DNA from: Opisthorchis felineus
Lineage: Eukaryota > Platyhelminthes > Trematoda > Opisthorchiida > Opisthorchiidae
Direction of reading: 5' to 3'
Length of the DNA: 64,000 nucleotides
Assembly: GCA_004794785.1 (NCBI GenBank)
Contig: SJOL01008995.1
Coordinates: 316,634 to 380,633 of the forward strand
Shown here one piece after another: positions 35,546 through 49,899 of this stretch; the first letter of the stretch is position 1; every line of letters starts with the position of its first letter. The position numbers were made by a program, and so were the translations under genes. A model generated the notes under the pieces. It was not told where the DNA came from and ran no database searches. It saw only the letters and a list, made by a program, of their open reading frames with translations.

Positions 35546-38500
35546 GTGCAGCGCAGAAGCAAGTGAACGCATCATGTACGTGAGTGTGTCATGTGTGATG
35601 CGCAACTTTTTGCTGCAGGCCAGCACTATGGAAGATGACAGTCTTTGAGGTAACATGACGTTTTGAAAAGCTTAAGGACAGTGAATATTCGGGTAACCGG
35701 GTAAAAGTTGCCACCCTTTTCTTCGGCGCAAGTAGTAATCTTGCCGCTCACCAGCAGTTTAGTACTGTTCCAGGAGAGAAAATCTGGGAATACAGATATT
35801 TGGTGGATTTGCTGACGACATATGCGAATCATTTAACCAACAGAGGTTGAAGAAACTTTGAATCACATGCTTTTGAGCTTTCAGTGAAGAAACACCTTGA
35901 GCATCCATCAGGCTTTTGGATTCCTATGTATGGAACATCAGTGACAGAGAATGTATGGTTTTTCTGGAGGTTTAATACATTCTCGCCTGAAGTAAAAGGC
36001 CCGTGCATTAGAACAAAGATTTGGCCTATTATCTCACACAGCTTCAAGGCGGTCTACACTCCAACCTAGATTTTCTTGTTCAGAATACGTTCACCATAGT
36101 TTCTACTTAGACATTCCACTCCAGACGTTAACCATCCAATCTCGTCTTACTTCTCCATCTTATTGACTGACTCCGTGCTGTTCCACTGATGCATGGGAAA
36201 CAAACAATGATCCACCAGTACAAAAGTAAATCTTTTGTGCGAGACAGATTGTGTTAACGCAAATATTTAAACGCTTGCTGATCCTTCAAAATGCAAAAAG
36301 ACAGCTCAATGTTGAAAGCCGTAGTCCTTCAGAGACTGCCAGTATACTGCAAAAATGTTCATCTGTCTAAAGATTTTGCAGCCTAACTCTGGAATATACC
36401 TTGCAAAACTCAGCGACTAAAAGAATAAAACAGACATAGTTAAGTACAATGATACTCCTGGAGAGTAGCTTATTCAAGTGAGCATCGGGCCTTTCATGGA
36501 AGATTACGGGATTGATCTGATCGGAGAAAATGCATGAGGTGTCAATGTTAATAGGGATAACTGCGCAGGTTGGATATTCCAAAATAGTAGGGATTCATGC
36601 TAGGCCTCCGTAACCATTGTCCCGATTTACACCTGAGCGATTTACTTAAACCTTTCAGTTATGCATTAAAAGACCGATTAATATTAGCGGACTGTGTTTC
36701 TTTTTCAGTCTGAAAGTGGTGGGATCTATAATTGTAGGTCAAACAATATTTATTGGCTTTTCTAAGGAATATTGTGTCGGGGACAAAAAGGGTCCCGGCA
36801 ATGAACGTAATTGGAATAGAAAATCAGGTGGACGCACCAACAGGTGCGCTACTAAGATGCTATGTGCAATGTAGGTTTCCCTACGAAAGATGTCCACCAT
36901 GAAGAAAGGATCAGTTTGTATTTCTCTGGGAGGGAAGTCAGCTGATGAGATAATGTCCCAAATTTCACTTCAGTACAGAAAGGCAAAAAAATCAACCTTT
37001 AAGTGTGTGATTCTAGCTGTATTATTCAGGGCTCTTTGACGGTATCGGTCTATCTCTCACTTCTCTCGTCGCCAGAAGAACGTTTGACTGCTGACTGCGA
37101 GCAAATTTGTTGGTTGACTGACAAGCCACCTAGCTTTTGTTTACGTTGACTGTGTTTCGCCTGCTTATACCTCGTTACCGTCTACATGATACCTGCCATA
37201 TTTTTTACTCACCCTCATATCAGGCAGAGTTAGCTGAAGTAGAGACTAATTAATGACACTGTTTATTGTTTCCAGTTGGGCCACATTGAGTTACGCGCAA
37301 AACCTCAAAAGTCAAATCTTTCAAATGGATGTTTCTCAACAAACGCCGTACTATTAAAACAATGACGTAATAATAAAATTGTACAAACTTCAAATCGTGG
37401 GATTATTCTGGTTTCTATACACCGGTTTAGGATACGCCAATTCTAAATAGAATCCTGTACAAATAGGTAGGTAGGAAACATTACTCTTATCCAAAGTTCA
37501 CACCTACTCAAGGCAATGTTCTCACAAGATGGCGAAACCCACGTTGTTGATTTAAACTAGACGTGTGATGACAAGGTCAAAGAACGACTTATGTTCAGGT
37601 TAAAACAAGGAAGGCAGTGTAAACACAAAGCGGAAACAAAGCGGAGAAGCACGTTGTATACAACAAGAGTAAAAGAAGAGAATCACAAACTCAACCCTAC
37701 AGAATTTCCTTAATTTTCCTCAGTCACCCCAAAGGAGTAGTCGCCGCTATGCTTCCGTCGAAGGATTATATAATTCTAGCGTTACATTTCCAATAAAACC
37801 ACATTTTGTAACACAGCCTTTGCTAACTTCTCCAAGTAAAGGATACTACTTAGAATTCTGCTAAATAATGGATCACCATGAAAGTAGCGAAATTCCACCT
37901 AGACTTGAAATTCATAAGTAAATAGGACCAAATTCAAACGCTACGATAACTTACCGTTACGTAAAGAGCGATTATAGACGATTTGGATGAGAAAGTTAAC
38001 GTTGGGCCTTGTTTCTTTTTGTCTGATGTAAATTTCGACACAAATTTCTTGCCTATATTTTTCTTGTTCTCTTGTTTAAGTGCTTGGACATCACACATCT
38101 TGACAGTTTTAAATCACTCATAATTCAGATCTTTCACGACTTTTCAACTTCTGTCGAATCATATTAGGGATTTTGCCTATTTTTTCAAGAGTGAATTTTA
38201 CGGTGTCACTAAGGGGAACGTTTTTCTTAAGGGAGTTACTGCTTCCTGAGTTTTAGAGAAGATTATTAACTAGTCGTAAAATGGGTTTTTGTTTCAAATT
38301 TAGTCCATCATAAGGTAACAATCAGAATTCAAGTAGGACAAGTGAAAAACAACGTTAATTTCACAAAGGAGAGATTCAGTTGAGTCTCTCTGGAAAATCG
38401 AACTGATATGTAAATGTCGAAAAATGTCAATCTGAGTTTACGAATGAGGTGAAATCGCGCTCGCTGTTACGATACTTGGGAGGCCTATCAGCTGGGGACA

Positions 38501-40269
38501 GGTGATAGACTTCTATCTGACCACTCTTGTTACAAATCGGTATTTAACAAAGTTATCTGTGATGGGATTTCGGTTCCAGGACAGATATGCTGACCATTCC
38601 AATATCCTTCTTTGTAACCAGAGCATCACTGGTGAATTCCACTGTCCGCATTGGTGTTCTTCACGCATATCCTCACTCAAGTGATATTCTCAATCCAGCT
38701 CAGTGATTTTTCTCTTTTCTGATTGTTTTACAATCAGGTGTAAAAGCAGATCTGTACATTTTGATCAAAGTCTTATTTACGGAATTATGGAAACAAAGGT
38801 TTCATATGACTACGTTTTTACTTTAACGCAGCAAGGGTAAAATCAAAGCTTTATTCACACGTTCCGGACAAAAAGACTGATAAAATTTTTAATCCAGTCT
38901 ACAAAGTTTGGGTATAATCCTTGCTTCATTTAAAAATGTCATCTGCTTTTGGTACGGCTGTTTTGCTATCATATTTTGGAGCAAGCAAGTGAGACGGGTC
39001 ACATAAGCTCCACTCTTTAACTTGCACTATTTCTGTCCGTTCCCCACTTTGAGTCCTTCATGTCAGCTGGGATACCAAAACAGGGGAATTAGTGGAGAAA
39101 TAGCTATTGCATGGTCAGTGATAACTTGTTCAGTAAGTCCTATTGTTGGATCACGTAGGCTTCCTGTGGAATAATAAAAAAATGCGATAAACATCAGCAG
39201 GCCATTATCCACTTATATATTATATATAATCAGGAAGGTGTGAGCTGATGGAAATATTGAGCTAAAACCCGAAGGTAGATAGTGCAGTTTAGTTACCACA
39301 AAAATAACTGGCCTTTATAAGTAGCGCCAAGCATTTGTGAGAGGTTAGGATTCATAACTACAGTTCTTTACGAGAATCATTCGTTCACATACTCGAATAA
39401 TGACCATTCACACATACAACCACACAATATTTGGTGTATTTTTCATTGCGCACACATTTAGAGACAAACGGTGTACTAAAATATACCTTCTACAGTCTCA
39501 AAATTAAGTGGTTCACATGTAGTTTTAGTCGCGAATTCTTCGGTTTGTTGGAATGAGCTGTACCAAATGTATCGATGTTACGACACTAAGGTCCAGGAAA
39601 GTACAGAGTTAGTTAAAGCGAGATTCCTGCAAAAATCCACTGCTAAGTTTGTTACTCTTGGGGGTCTGTTGTACTTGGCAATCCGGAAATTTGGAAACCA
39701 TGAAGTACTGTCATCGTGCCCTTTACAGTACTGATACGATCATACGTCCTATTCATACACTAATATTTGCAAATTCATATAAAGTAGTATAATTTGCCGC
39801 TATTTTTCGCACTTTACTGGCTGATATGCACCGTAAGTGTTTGGATGACGATACATCCACACAGTTGTTTCAACTAGTATGCTATGATGGTCAGCTTTTC
39901 GGAGGTGGGAGAGAGGTGGTTAGAGTTGCTAGTGTTATATTTGTTGATCACTGGTCATACCGGGGGCAGTCGGATACTTGGGTACTGCACGTAAGCAAAC
40001 ATTTCGTTTGCTTTGGTCTGGATAGTGTTTTCTTTAGTGAAGCAACTGATTACCTTCAGTGCCTCTTGATTCCCACCAAATCACGTAGCAACTCATTACC
40101 CTAGTCTGCTATCTTATTGTGTGAAACTTTGACTTCTAAAACATACACTAGACAAGAAAATGTAATGAAGCTGAAAGCTACAAACAAAACATTTCTTTTT
40201 TCTTTTTAAATGAACAGTTTCGCACAGATCGGGAATCCACGACCACTGCCTAAATGAGTTATTGCCCGA

Positions 40270-41413
40270 TGTAGATAGTTCCAGACGTGAAATATATTCT
40301 GAGTGGACTCTGAAGGGGCTCTTTAGAAATAGCGAAGCGACTGCTACTGGATGACACTCCTCTCCCCGAACGGACACAGTTTACGGTAGGTGAAATAGTG
40401 GAAGGTATAAAGACATGCCTGGATCTCAGTCACTTCGTCTTTGACTTTGTGGTTTGCACTCAAAAACAAGGTCCAGCAATGGGATCTCAGATATCCCCGG
40501 TTTTAGTAAATATTTTTATGGAAGATTTTGAACAGAAACCTTTAGCCGGATTCTCGTACCCACCACTATCTGAATGACCTTAATCCGCACATTATATTTT
40601 GTACGGAGATAGAGCCAACTTGGGCCATACTGCCCTTCTTAGACTACATCACACAAAAAGTCGGAGGACTGAAAACCACAGTGTACGAGAACCCAACTGA
40701 CACTGGGCGATTTTGAGCTATTCGTCTGCCTTCCTTGAGTCGCTATTCGCTAGTATTGCCTCCTTACCGTTTGACTGAGTAAGGGCCCTACGTACAGAAG
40801 AAGTTGATTGACAGCGGTCCAAATTTAGGGAAAGAACAAACTTCGGGGCAGTGGATATCCAGCTAGTTTGATTAGGCGTCACTTGCGAAGGGTGTTGGTA
40901 CCGGTGACGAAACCCAACATGGAATGAATCGGGAATTTTGTTGTTCCATGTAAACCAGGGACATCGGAAGTCCTTCGGAAGACATCGGAAGCTATCCTAA
41001 TATAAGGGTAGCCTTCCAGAAGGGGAACACTCTTCCCTCTGCAATGGTGCATTTGAAGAATCGTCTTCCAGCGAACAGAACCAAAGACTGTGTCTACAAC
41101 ATCAAGTGTAACGACTGCACTACGGTCTAAATAGGACAAATGGACAGGAAACTTCCCCAGAATCGGACAGCACAGAAAAATAAACAGATAGCCGAGGAAC
41201 GCAGATGAACATCTCTCGTTACTGAAAAACTCAGCAGTGGTGAAAAACGCACTGGAGATGGGACACAATAGATTTAGAAAATGTTGAAGTTTGAGGTGGG
41301 GACAACGGTCCACGCCACAGAGGCTGATGAAAATCGTCAAGCATCTCAATGTAAATAGAATAGATGTAGAACTGGCAAGCATGTGGAGAGCCGTTTTAGA
41401 TCAGTCGAGCTGA
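40270..41413 (+). pseudogene. Dead Penelope-like retroelement: reverse transcriptase and GIY-YIG remnant
   Basis: A long first block, DDTPLPERTQFTVGEIVEGI then KTCLDLSHF and QKQGPAMGSQISPVLVNIFM (about 40350-40530), is the Penelope-type RT with its GxAMGSxxSPxLxN motif. Next the text jumps to YLNDLNPHI and DYITQKVGGLKTTVYENPTD; the stretch that should carry the YVDD active site is deleted near 40555-40575. Downstream are RRHLRRVLVPVTK, PSAMVHLKNRLPANRTKDCV, then YNIKCNDCTT (cysteine-containing linker before the GIY-YIG nuclease), a stop where the nuclease Tyr should be, and a clean C-terminus LNVNRIDVELASMWRAVLDQ ending at TGA 41411-41413. Several frameshifts. Non-functional. Lies in channel intron 1, sense strand. 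Confidence 0.88.
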
Positions 41414-41596
41414 CATGGGCTGGTGTGCGGTTATCAGAAGGATGAGTCATCAACAGAAGTAGCTTAGTGCACGTTATCTCACCCACCTCCCCCCAACTAA
41501 ATTATCCTAGCGCTTGCAAGCCCACACAGACCAACGAAATCTACCAGTGGTACTCAAAATCAATTATCAGTTGAAGCTCCTTGAACTGGAAGATTA

Positions 41597-41719
41597 AGGT
41601 AACTACTCAGAAGGTTTCTGAAGACTCTTCGACAACCCGCGACCAGTTTCGCCCTTCTTGGGGCCCATCAGGAAGGCGCAGTCCCCTAGTTTCCGTCAAC
41701 CTTATGTTCTACTTGAACC
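41597..41719 (-). mobile_element. Hammerhead-bearing dispersed repeat (subfamily A), copy 2
   Basis: Reverse complement of the repeat at 2620-2739; the shared outer block TTCAAGTAGAACATAAGG is identical. It contains a hammerhead at 41631-41685. It begins about 180 bp beyond the stop codon of the Penelope-like remnant (41413) but in the opposite orientation, so it is probably an independent insertion. Confidence 0.75.
41631..41685 (-). ncRNA. Hammerhead ribozyme, subfamily A, one core change
   Basis: Read on the minus strand: CTGATGG (41671-41665, last base changed from A), perfect stem II GCCC/GGGC around CAAGAA (41664-41651), GAAA (41650-41647), a short ACTGGT stem III and GTC (41643-41641). 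Helix I has one mismatch. Loss of the last conserved purine of CTGATGA predicts weak or no activity. Confidence 0.72.
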
Positions 41720-43561
41720 CAAAGTGGACGGATCTCGATACATTAAGGAACCGAACCCAATCAAAAGTAATCTGAAATTCCCACAACCGATCAACCGTAG
41801 GATTTAGGCAACCACACTAACTAGCAAGACCCTTTAACTGACATTCAGGACTGATCTAGTTTGCTAATCTGGAGAAGTATTACTGGTTGGTTCTCCGTCT
41901 GCATTAAAAGCTGGCCAGCTTGGTGACCTACTCACTTGGATTTATGAAGCTATTGTGTCACAAGCGAAACGTTGCCCAGGTAAAAACTACCGATTGCTTA
42001 TCAAGCCCTTCTGAAACGATATATTCTGAGCAGTTCATGTTGTTGCTACAGAATCTTAGAATGTGCCATAAAGATTATTCCGTCTAGTATTCCTTCAACT
42101 TTCATCTACAACACAACCTTTTATCTACACAATGATCCAAAAGCTATGGATATCGGCTTCATTTTGAATCTTCTACTGTGAAAATTATTGATTTTACTGT
42201 TGATCATCGACGACGAAAATTGCAGAACTACTAATTCTACCCAAATACCTCTGGGCACTATGTACCCGTCCAGTGCTTAAAGTACATACCAGATATTCTG
42301 TATGAGACGTTTTTTTAATCAACGTGTGATATGGCAAGCGCGGTGTCATCTTTGAGTTAACCCTCGTACAGTTACAACTGATGTGGAATTTCACTGACAA
42401 GCATTGCAACTCCCTATCTCTTTTGAAATCAGTTAAACCTGAACACTCTTTATGTCGTATTGACCGGCGCGAGCACGGAATAAACACTAGACCAGAACTA
42501 CACTGCTGGTTCAAGTCCACAGGGGGTACATGACCTGAATCACGTGCATATATTAAAATCTTTTGTTTTCCTGTGACTCAATGTGGCAGCTAATATACTA
42601 TCACCAGCACTCAATTCCTACATTACATTTCTTCGTCTGTCCGACGAAGTAGCGATTATCAGGTATACTAACAGTGACTCAACGATACCTGTATTCAAAT
42701 TCAAAATCTTCCAAGGTGTATTTAATTAGCCGAGGGCAAGTTGAATCTTGTTTCTGTATCTACATTCCATCATCAGTGGACCAACAATAAGTTCGTCTTT
42801 CTGACAATTTTACATGATTCTCATCTTTTTTGCCCTCCGATCAGCATTTTTTGCGTCACTTTCCGTTACTTGTTTCTACAGCTTCAAAATTCATCCCGAT
42901 CTTTTTTCCCATCGATCAAGTTTTTGCCTACAATAAACAGCTCACGTTAACCAACCGATGTTACTTTGTCACCAATGTTCACGTAATTCGTTTGTTCTCT
43001 CTCTCTATTCCTTCACACTCAATTAAAGGACGATCACTTCTATTCCGAGGGACTAAATCGGGATAATTGGGAATTTTATCAAGTCAATTAACCGCACCCA
43101 TCGTTACATCAACAGCCCTAAGGTCAAATCAGCTAAAGGAAATTAAAACTATTTCCTGTGGAGAGGATGGAGAAAACAAAAAACCGTCACGGGGTGAAAT
43201 ATAAAAATGGAACTGTAAAGTCCTGAATGGCTATATTATTAGTCCGAGCGCTTGTACAAAACACTTGAAATGACAGTTAGGACATTGTGAAATATCGTCG
43301 GGTTTTCAATCCAGACGGAAGTAAAACAGTGGCTTGCGTCATTTTTCTCTGTTAAGAATGCAGTGTTGGGTCACTAGCACGCCCTGAAATCTCAAAGAAC
43401 GACATTGTTCTACACTCGTTACTTACTGTGGTAACAAGGCCTTATGCAAGAGCTCAAAATTGGTAAATGCATTCGCCATGTGAATCTGTTCACTTTGAAA
43501 TGCAGTAGAAATTTAGGTGATAAGTGAAAAAAACAAACTAGTCGAATCGCTCAAGCGAGAA

Positions 43562-43690
43562 AGTCATCACCTCTTCAGAGCCAAAACAGAGTCCAGTGCT
43601 TCCCCATTCGGCTTGGATCCACCAGAATAGTTGCGTCAGAACATGAGAAGGGCTGTGCAAACGAGAATGATGTGGACGCGTAAATTTACC
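43562..43690 (+). mobile_element. SM-alpha-like SINE (subfamily B), 3' fragment
   Basis: The stretch GAGTCCAGTGCTTCC (43589-43603), followed by a match to the 3' part of the 1391 copy (CACCAGAA-AGTTGCGTCAGAACATG...GATGTGGAC), identifies it. The cleavage triplet GTC and the 3' strand of helix I are kept; CTGATGA is lost. Inactive. Confidence 0.6.
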
Positions 43691-46600
43691 GATGATGAAC
43701 ATTCAGTTTTCCTTTAGACCTTAAAGCCTGGTTTTATTGTCAACTGTCTACAAAGATACAAGTGTGGCTGGGATCATTAGTTAGGTGAACAACTGAAATC
43801 CTTGAAAAGTTTGCTTTCAGACGGTGGTTGAATTACTGGGTATATTTGTAGGGTTGGCTTGCTTAGCAATATTTCGCAACAAACAAAGTAGAATATAGAC
43901 CTGGTGTAAAGTTTTACTCAACACTATACTACAATGAAGCCGCTAGTTGGTTCTCCGTTGTTGAGTTACACAGATTTTGCCTTTTGTTCTGACAATTGGA
44001 GGCAGAGGTCACCACTAAAATTTTGACCTAATGTTCCTCAATTCACTACTACAACCCAGTGAATTCCCATTAGGTTTGCCTGTGTTTTGCACAGGTGAAC
44101 GTTGATCTTGTTTTGTTGGGATTCCTTAAAAACATACATCTCATATGGAATGTTATAAGTAAATTCGGTAGGAACTTCACCCTCTACCAAATTGTTGTTC
44201 AATCTTAAGGCTAACCACACAAGTAGAGAGTGAAATTTAATGACAATCCATCATCGAATAGAATTGAGCGTAAAGTCCGGTTCACCGAGCGTCCTATCGA
44301 TGCTCTTATTGATTTTACCCATTGCGTTTTATTCCAATCTGCTCGCAATCAGGTGTGAAGGATAAAAGAGGCAATGTTGTGATTGGACCCTGGGTTTCAA
44401 GAGGTTACTCTTACGTTTCGCTATTTTGTTAATTATGATTGGAAAGTATCCTGCACACGATGTATCATCTGACGCTTGTACTTTAGTAAGAAGGAAGAAT
44501 AGGGAAGACTCCCTTTGTTTTAAAACAAAAAACAGTCTCTATTGTCAATGAACCTAATTCATCACGCTTGTTTCAATGCCACTTGAGTAATCCCATTATC
44601 CATACAGTGGCTCAATAATTAGTGAGCTCAGCTGGTGTTGGGCATTATGCAAATTTCTAACGGGGTCATCATTCCGCCACCTTTATTTGCCAATGTTTTA
44701 TCATTTGCCTGGGAAATAAGTAGTGAAGAATGACAAGAGGCAATTTTCCATGATTAACATGGCTGCCTACACATTCAATTATTCCCGAATATGGTTACAG
44801 ATCATTTGGGAAATGCATTACATTGTCTGTCAGTACATTCTCGGGAAAAATCAATGAAGATAAGCGAGAACAGTTTAGTTCCTGAATTTCGAGCCAAAAA
44901 ATCTTCAACTTCTCGAAACTTCTAGGTAAAGATTGTCGAAAATGTTACAACGTTAGTCTTCCGAGGGTATATCCTTTCGGGAAGTCAGACATTATCCTAA
45001 AAGCTCACAATAGCTGGACATCCACCTTTTGGAAGAATGAGTTTTTAAGCAACCAAATAATAACCCAAAATATGGTTTTTGTGGTCCAGTGTGTGACTAG
45101 AGCGAGTCCAAAATAAACCTACTTTTATCTCAAATGGTTCTTAAAAGACAAAAGGTTTTGCACTGTATAAAATATTTTTGGATGTGTGGCTATCCGCACA
45201 GCTTTAAAGCACAAGCGGGTAACCCCTCTCTAATAAAACACTAGCTTGGAGGAGCATATTGGATGAAATAGATATTCTTCAAAATACCTCAAACCAAATA
45301 CTAAGTAGCAGGTGAGTGCGTCTTCAGCTAAAACCACTAAAGATGTGGAGCATTTCAAAGCAGTGGAATTTAGCGGCAAGCCCCTATCAAGAACTGTACA
45401 CCTCTAAGCAGAAATGCGTACTAAATGCCCCCGGGACGACGCAGCCCCTATGGAAGCCTCATGAGCAACTCACTGACTTACCCGCCTTATGGAACTAACC
45501 AGCTCCAGAAGTAGGAATGCCAGGGAAACTGTTCTCAAAACAGATGTCTACTGATGTGTCGGTCGCTCTCGTGTCCGGACTGATAAATATCGCTTCTCTC
45601 TACTAAGACCCGGAATTTTGCTGCACAGGTGAATGTTCTCAGTTGTGAACCACCGATAACTGAGCAGCCAGGTTGCAAAACATTCACTTGATGACCTCAT
45701 TTTTATGGTTGGCACTAAATCTCCTACAGGCACACTGGGAACAGAGAAATATCGCATTCATGCATTTGTATCCTCCTGGAAGAGTTGACGATCAGGACCT
45801 CATCAAACGTCTTTTGTTCCGGGTTGAAAAAATGTCCTTCTTCTCAGGATGTCCTAACCAACTATTGTGTGTGTACTGCGGCGGGTTTTGTTTCGTATGA
45901 TGTGACTGCTTTACACACTTTAAATCATGCATATTTTTGACAACATAGTGAACCTACAAAACCGTTAACAACCATTATCACCAGGGCCACCATGACAAGT
46001 TACATTTTGTCCCCCACATTTCGGAACATATTGTACGCTTAACACTCCGGTGGTTGCTCGCTATGACCGTCGTAGCTCAGACCTAGCTGAACGATGGTTG
46101 CCATTAGCCAGCCATATGCTTGCATCTAGGATGTGTCTTCTGAGTGATGCGGCTCATCAAATGCCGCCTGGTATGCACCATAGGGTTCAGGTGTTCAATT
46201 GCACTCACTTGAACCGACATTTATTGTTCATCAGTTGGACATACTGATAGCTTCAGAACTGCTCTTCATATTCGCCCTCCAGTCATATTTCCTCGGCTTT
46301 ACGGTGGATACAGTGTCGAGATGGATAGCATCCGCATCAGCGTAAACCGCATGTAGCATCACCTATTGTGAGTAGGGGTTCATCGGTATACTTACTCCTA
46401 CAGTGCAGTGTAACCATGGCAAGTAATGGCTATATTTAATCAATCCAGGTTTAAAATCATCCAGGTTTAAAAATTACCCACGTAGTTCTGCAGGATGAAG
46501 GGATTCTACGAAGTCTGACTACCTGTATACCATTATATGATGGACTCCAAATCTCATGTTATAAGATAGGAAATTAATTTGTTGAGTCCTGATACAGAAT

Positions 46601-49519
46601 CTTTTATTAATTCGGAAGTTGGAATGATTCAGAAGTGGCTATTATTCGACTGCGTTAGGAATGGAGACCAACCAACATTCCCATACGGTCCAACTCAATT
46701 TCAGGAACACCATAATTATTCCCTGAAGACACCCGAGCCTCCTCCGACTGACATCTTATGAACCATGTTAAAAATTTGCGTTTGAATGATTCTTGTCAAG
46801 CGTTTTCAATCGACTTCAACATTTTGTTACAGTATTTAACGGTGATTGGTACGCGTAGTGAGTTTCGGTGTTCAAAACCACTTCCCTTGAAGGAGGTTTG
46901 GTGGGAAACTGATGCTGTCTCGTACATCACTCGATGTGTTTGACTGAAACCAGGTAGTATCCGTCCACGTAATGCTGACTGCTCCCGAGCAAAGCTGCTC
47001 AGCAGGTCACACTGGTTTGAATCGACAAATGTAACAACTGCTCTCTCTTGTTCTTAATTAAAACCCAAACCAACTTCACGCCTGGACATAAGTGGGGTTA
47101 TACAGTCAGGGAGACCTCTTTGGAATGAGGTCAAACTGGGTCGAAGGATCATCAGAATGCTGACATAACTTCACTGCAACAAACGGAAAGGAAGTATAAT
47201 GCTCTGACTCCCGAGGGCAGTTAGTATTATTTACGAAATATACACGCAGCTATTGCAAATGTCTTATCTAGATGACCCTTGATCCTCGCGGATTCTCCAC
47301 ATGTACGACCGGCTAGTTAGGCTGGTTTCTTTATCTGCAACGAGGCGAGTGACGGGAGCATGGCAATTTGAAGCTATTCACCAACGGTCAAGTGTTCGGG
47401 TCGGCAGGCTAACCCCACCTCAGTGTTTTTGGACCCGATCATATCTTTTCTTTACGAAGTGTCCCACCCTGTACTAAATAAGTGAACCTAAAAATCATTT
47501 CACTGAGACCTTCCGATGTCGTTCTCTCGTTTCTAGCTGCTCTCATTGCAGCTGCTTGAGACCCGAAACCAGGCCGTGTTCGTTGTGGTGAGTATGTGGA
47601 ACCAAGAGAAGTAGTACACAGAGGGACATCGCGAAGTTCCGAGAGACCACAAGCTCAAGTGACGTCAGCGCTGACTTGAGACCATTCTGTTTGAAAAATA
47701 TCTATCTTGATAACATTCAAGCACATATTGATTTCTTGCTGGTGACACGTGCAGTAATCTCGAAAACCCATGTAGCACTTGCGAGCATTCGCCAATTGAC
47801 CTAATTTAAGACAGAGATCCTCCAGATCATCTGTTCCGCGTCAAATACTTTCTTTGATAGAGTTAGCCTTGTAGTTCAGTGTCCAGTTGGTCCGATAATA
47901 TCGTACCACTGCAACGGGAACTTCCTTCCCACTGAGTGTCATAAATCAGTTTAGCGTCGTTTTTACCAGCCATTACGTTCACTAAAGCCTGTCGCATTCC
48001 ATCGCTTAGTGTAGATACAGACGTCATAACGTCACCAGCACCAGGAATGTACACGTTATTCGGGAGTTGCTCGTTTATCGCTTTGAACACTCCATTAATC
48101 ATAATCATAATCATCGTTGAGAGACTCGCCCAGGGCCGAGGAAGACTGAGCAGCCGGTCCAGCTTGCTCCTCAGCCAGCATGAGGAAAACTTTGTTGTAA
48201 GATACAGTGTCCAAGGTATATCTCTTGATGTAGTCATGTGCGAGGCGCAGAGCAGTGTACCGTAACGAAGGACAACGCTGGACAATGAAGAACAGGCACT
48301 GCTAGTGAATATATCCATGGTAATTGGAAATATAGTTTGGCAAGTCTATCTGGACTTCTTCGATAGTGGGATTATCTGCTTGACCAGTTTCAACAGAAGG
48401 AGGGTCATCAGTAAGTCCATGGTCAGTGCTGTACGGCTCTGGGAGCATTGAAATGTTCAAACTAAAACGATGGTTGCCAAGGCTTCAGCAACTGAGGCGC
48501 AAATATTGAGGCATGCACCAATATGCACGGCAGACAACCGTATAGGTGGAATGAGAGAACCGTTGAATTCCATGGAAATATTGCACATTGATGATAAAAT
48601 GGAGTTACTGAGGGGTTTTCTACTATTTTTGTGTACTGTTAGCTCGTGAACTATGGTTAGTTCATGGATTTTCTTCGCCTTCACAAGCTCAAGTTTTGCA
48701 TCTTAAGTCTATCTTGTCTGATTCGACTTTTGGAGATTGTTCTCCTTCCCAAGACTTTGTTCAACACAACCGAAATGTCTTAATTTTGACTTGGTATGTG
48801 GATTATTTCAACAGTTCTGGTCCTAGTACCTTAATCCATTTTCTTGGAATAATGCATGAGAACATGTCCGTAACGTGTTTCTCAGATAACATATCCACAA
48901 AAAGTTTACATGTAAATGGAGAGTGACTTCCAGTTGTTCAGTTTCTCCACCGAGTCAGTTCGGTTAGCGCGTGGAGATAAATTGTTAATTAGCTGGAATT
49001 TACGACTAGGGTAGTATGCGCTGTGCTATCAATGATTCTTTCACCCTGTATGCTTTTTCGTGTTCCCTAATACATATGATAATACATATTATCGTGTACA
49101 AGACATCGTTTACGATAGCAGAATGAGTCAAATTGTCACAAAACGCAGGAAATTACCCACGCGTATTGCTATGACTCGGTCTAAGTGAAGAAATTAAGAC
49201 GAAGGGTTTAGAGGCTCTAAGGAAAAACGTTTGAAAACGAATACGAGTCCCTGAAGTGATATCTCCTAGTGTCTTATGAAAAGAGGTTGTAATGCAAGTG
49301 TGGTACTGTTATAGGAAGCTGAATAAATTGTGGCATGGGCAAGCAGAAAACTATAAATAGCTCAGAAAGAAGAATAAGTATCAAATAGCGAAGGCTTTCC
49401 GGTTGAAAAAGCTTCACTCAGGTAGCCGGTTAGCACGTGACCACGTGATGTGCCTTCCGTGATTGAAAGATGAGCGGCACTATATCCCTCCTATGTGCGA
49501 GCTTATTACACTGATGCCC

Positions 49520-49660
49520 AGCCTCCCATGGCCAAAAGCTTTGATGATCAAACTACTAACCTGTGGTTGCGAGTTCGAAATAGTCTGGAGTTTCTTGGGA
49601 TGCTTACTGCTGATGATTTATAATAAGAATAAAACACCAGCACAGTGCTTCTAGGCTGCA
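49520..49660 (+). mobile_element. SM-alpha-like SINE (subfamily B), decayed
   Basis: A B-box-like GCGAGTTCGAAATAG (49570-49584) is followed by TACTGCTGATGATTTATAAT (from 49605) and then CAGTGCTTCT (49643-49652), in the same order and spacing as the hammerhead at 1529-1584. CTGATGA (49610-49616) and part of helix I survive, but the GAAA box reads AAAA and the GTC triplet is gone. Inactive. Confidence 0.5.
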
Positions 49661-49899
49661 CGCAATAGATTAACTTCACTTACTGGGTTAACTTTCGATC
49701 TGAATTTTCAAATTAACTCATACTGTCGACAAGAAAGAGACTGAATTTTTCATCTAATTGGTGTACCAAATCACTCAAGCATCTGGTTTCTATTTTTGAA
49801 TTTCAAACTCTAGTTTATAAGTAACCACTTGATAGGAGTCTCGGAAATCCACAACTCGAACTTAGTTCATGGATGTCAGACTGGTAGCTCGGGCTCATT

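Noticed and set aside
36948..36975. CTGATGAG suggesting another hammerhead
   Set aside because: Followed by ATAATGTCCC with no stem II or GAAA.
37020..37200. Pyrimidine-rich stretch suspected to be part of a long terminal repeat
   Set aside because: No matching second repeat, primer binding site or gag/pol remains nearby.
40879..41382. Minus-strand open frame of 167 codons, the longest in the window
   Set aside because: It is the antisense of the Penelope-like element remnant, which is recognisable on the + strand.
47863..48318. Minus-strand open frame of 151 codons, the second longest in the window
   Set aside because: No motif, exon boundary or related copy that I can recognise; composition is not clearly coding.
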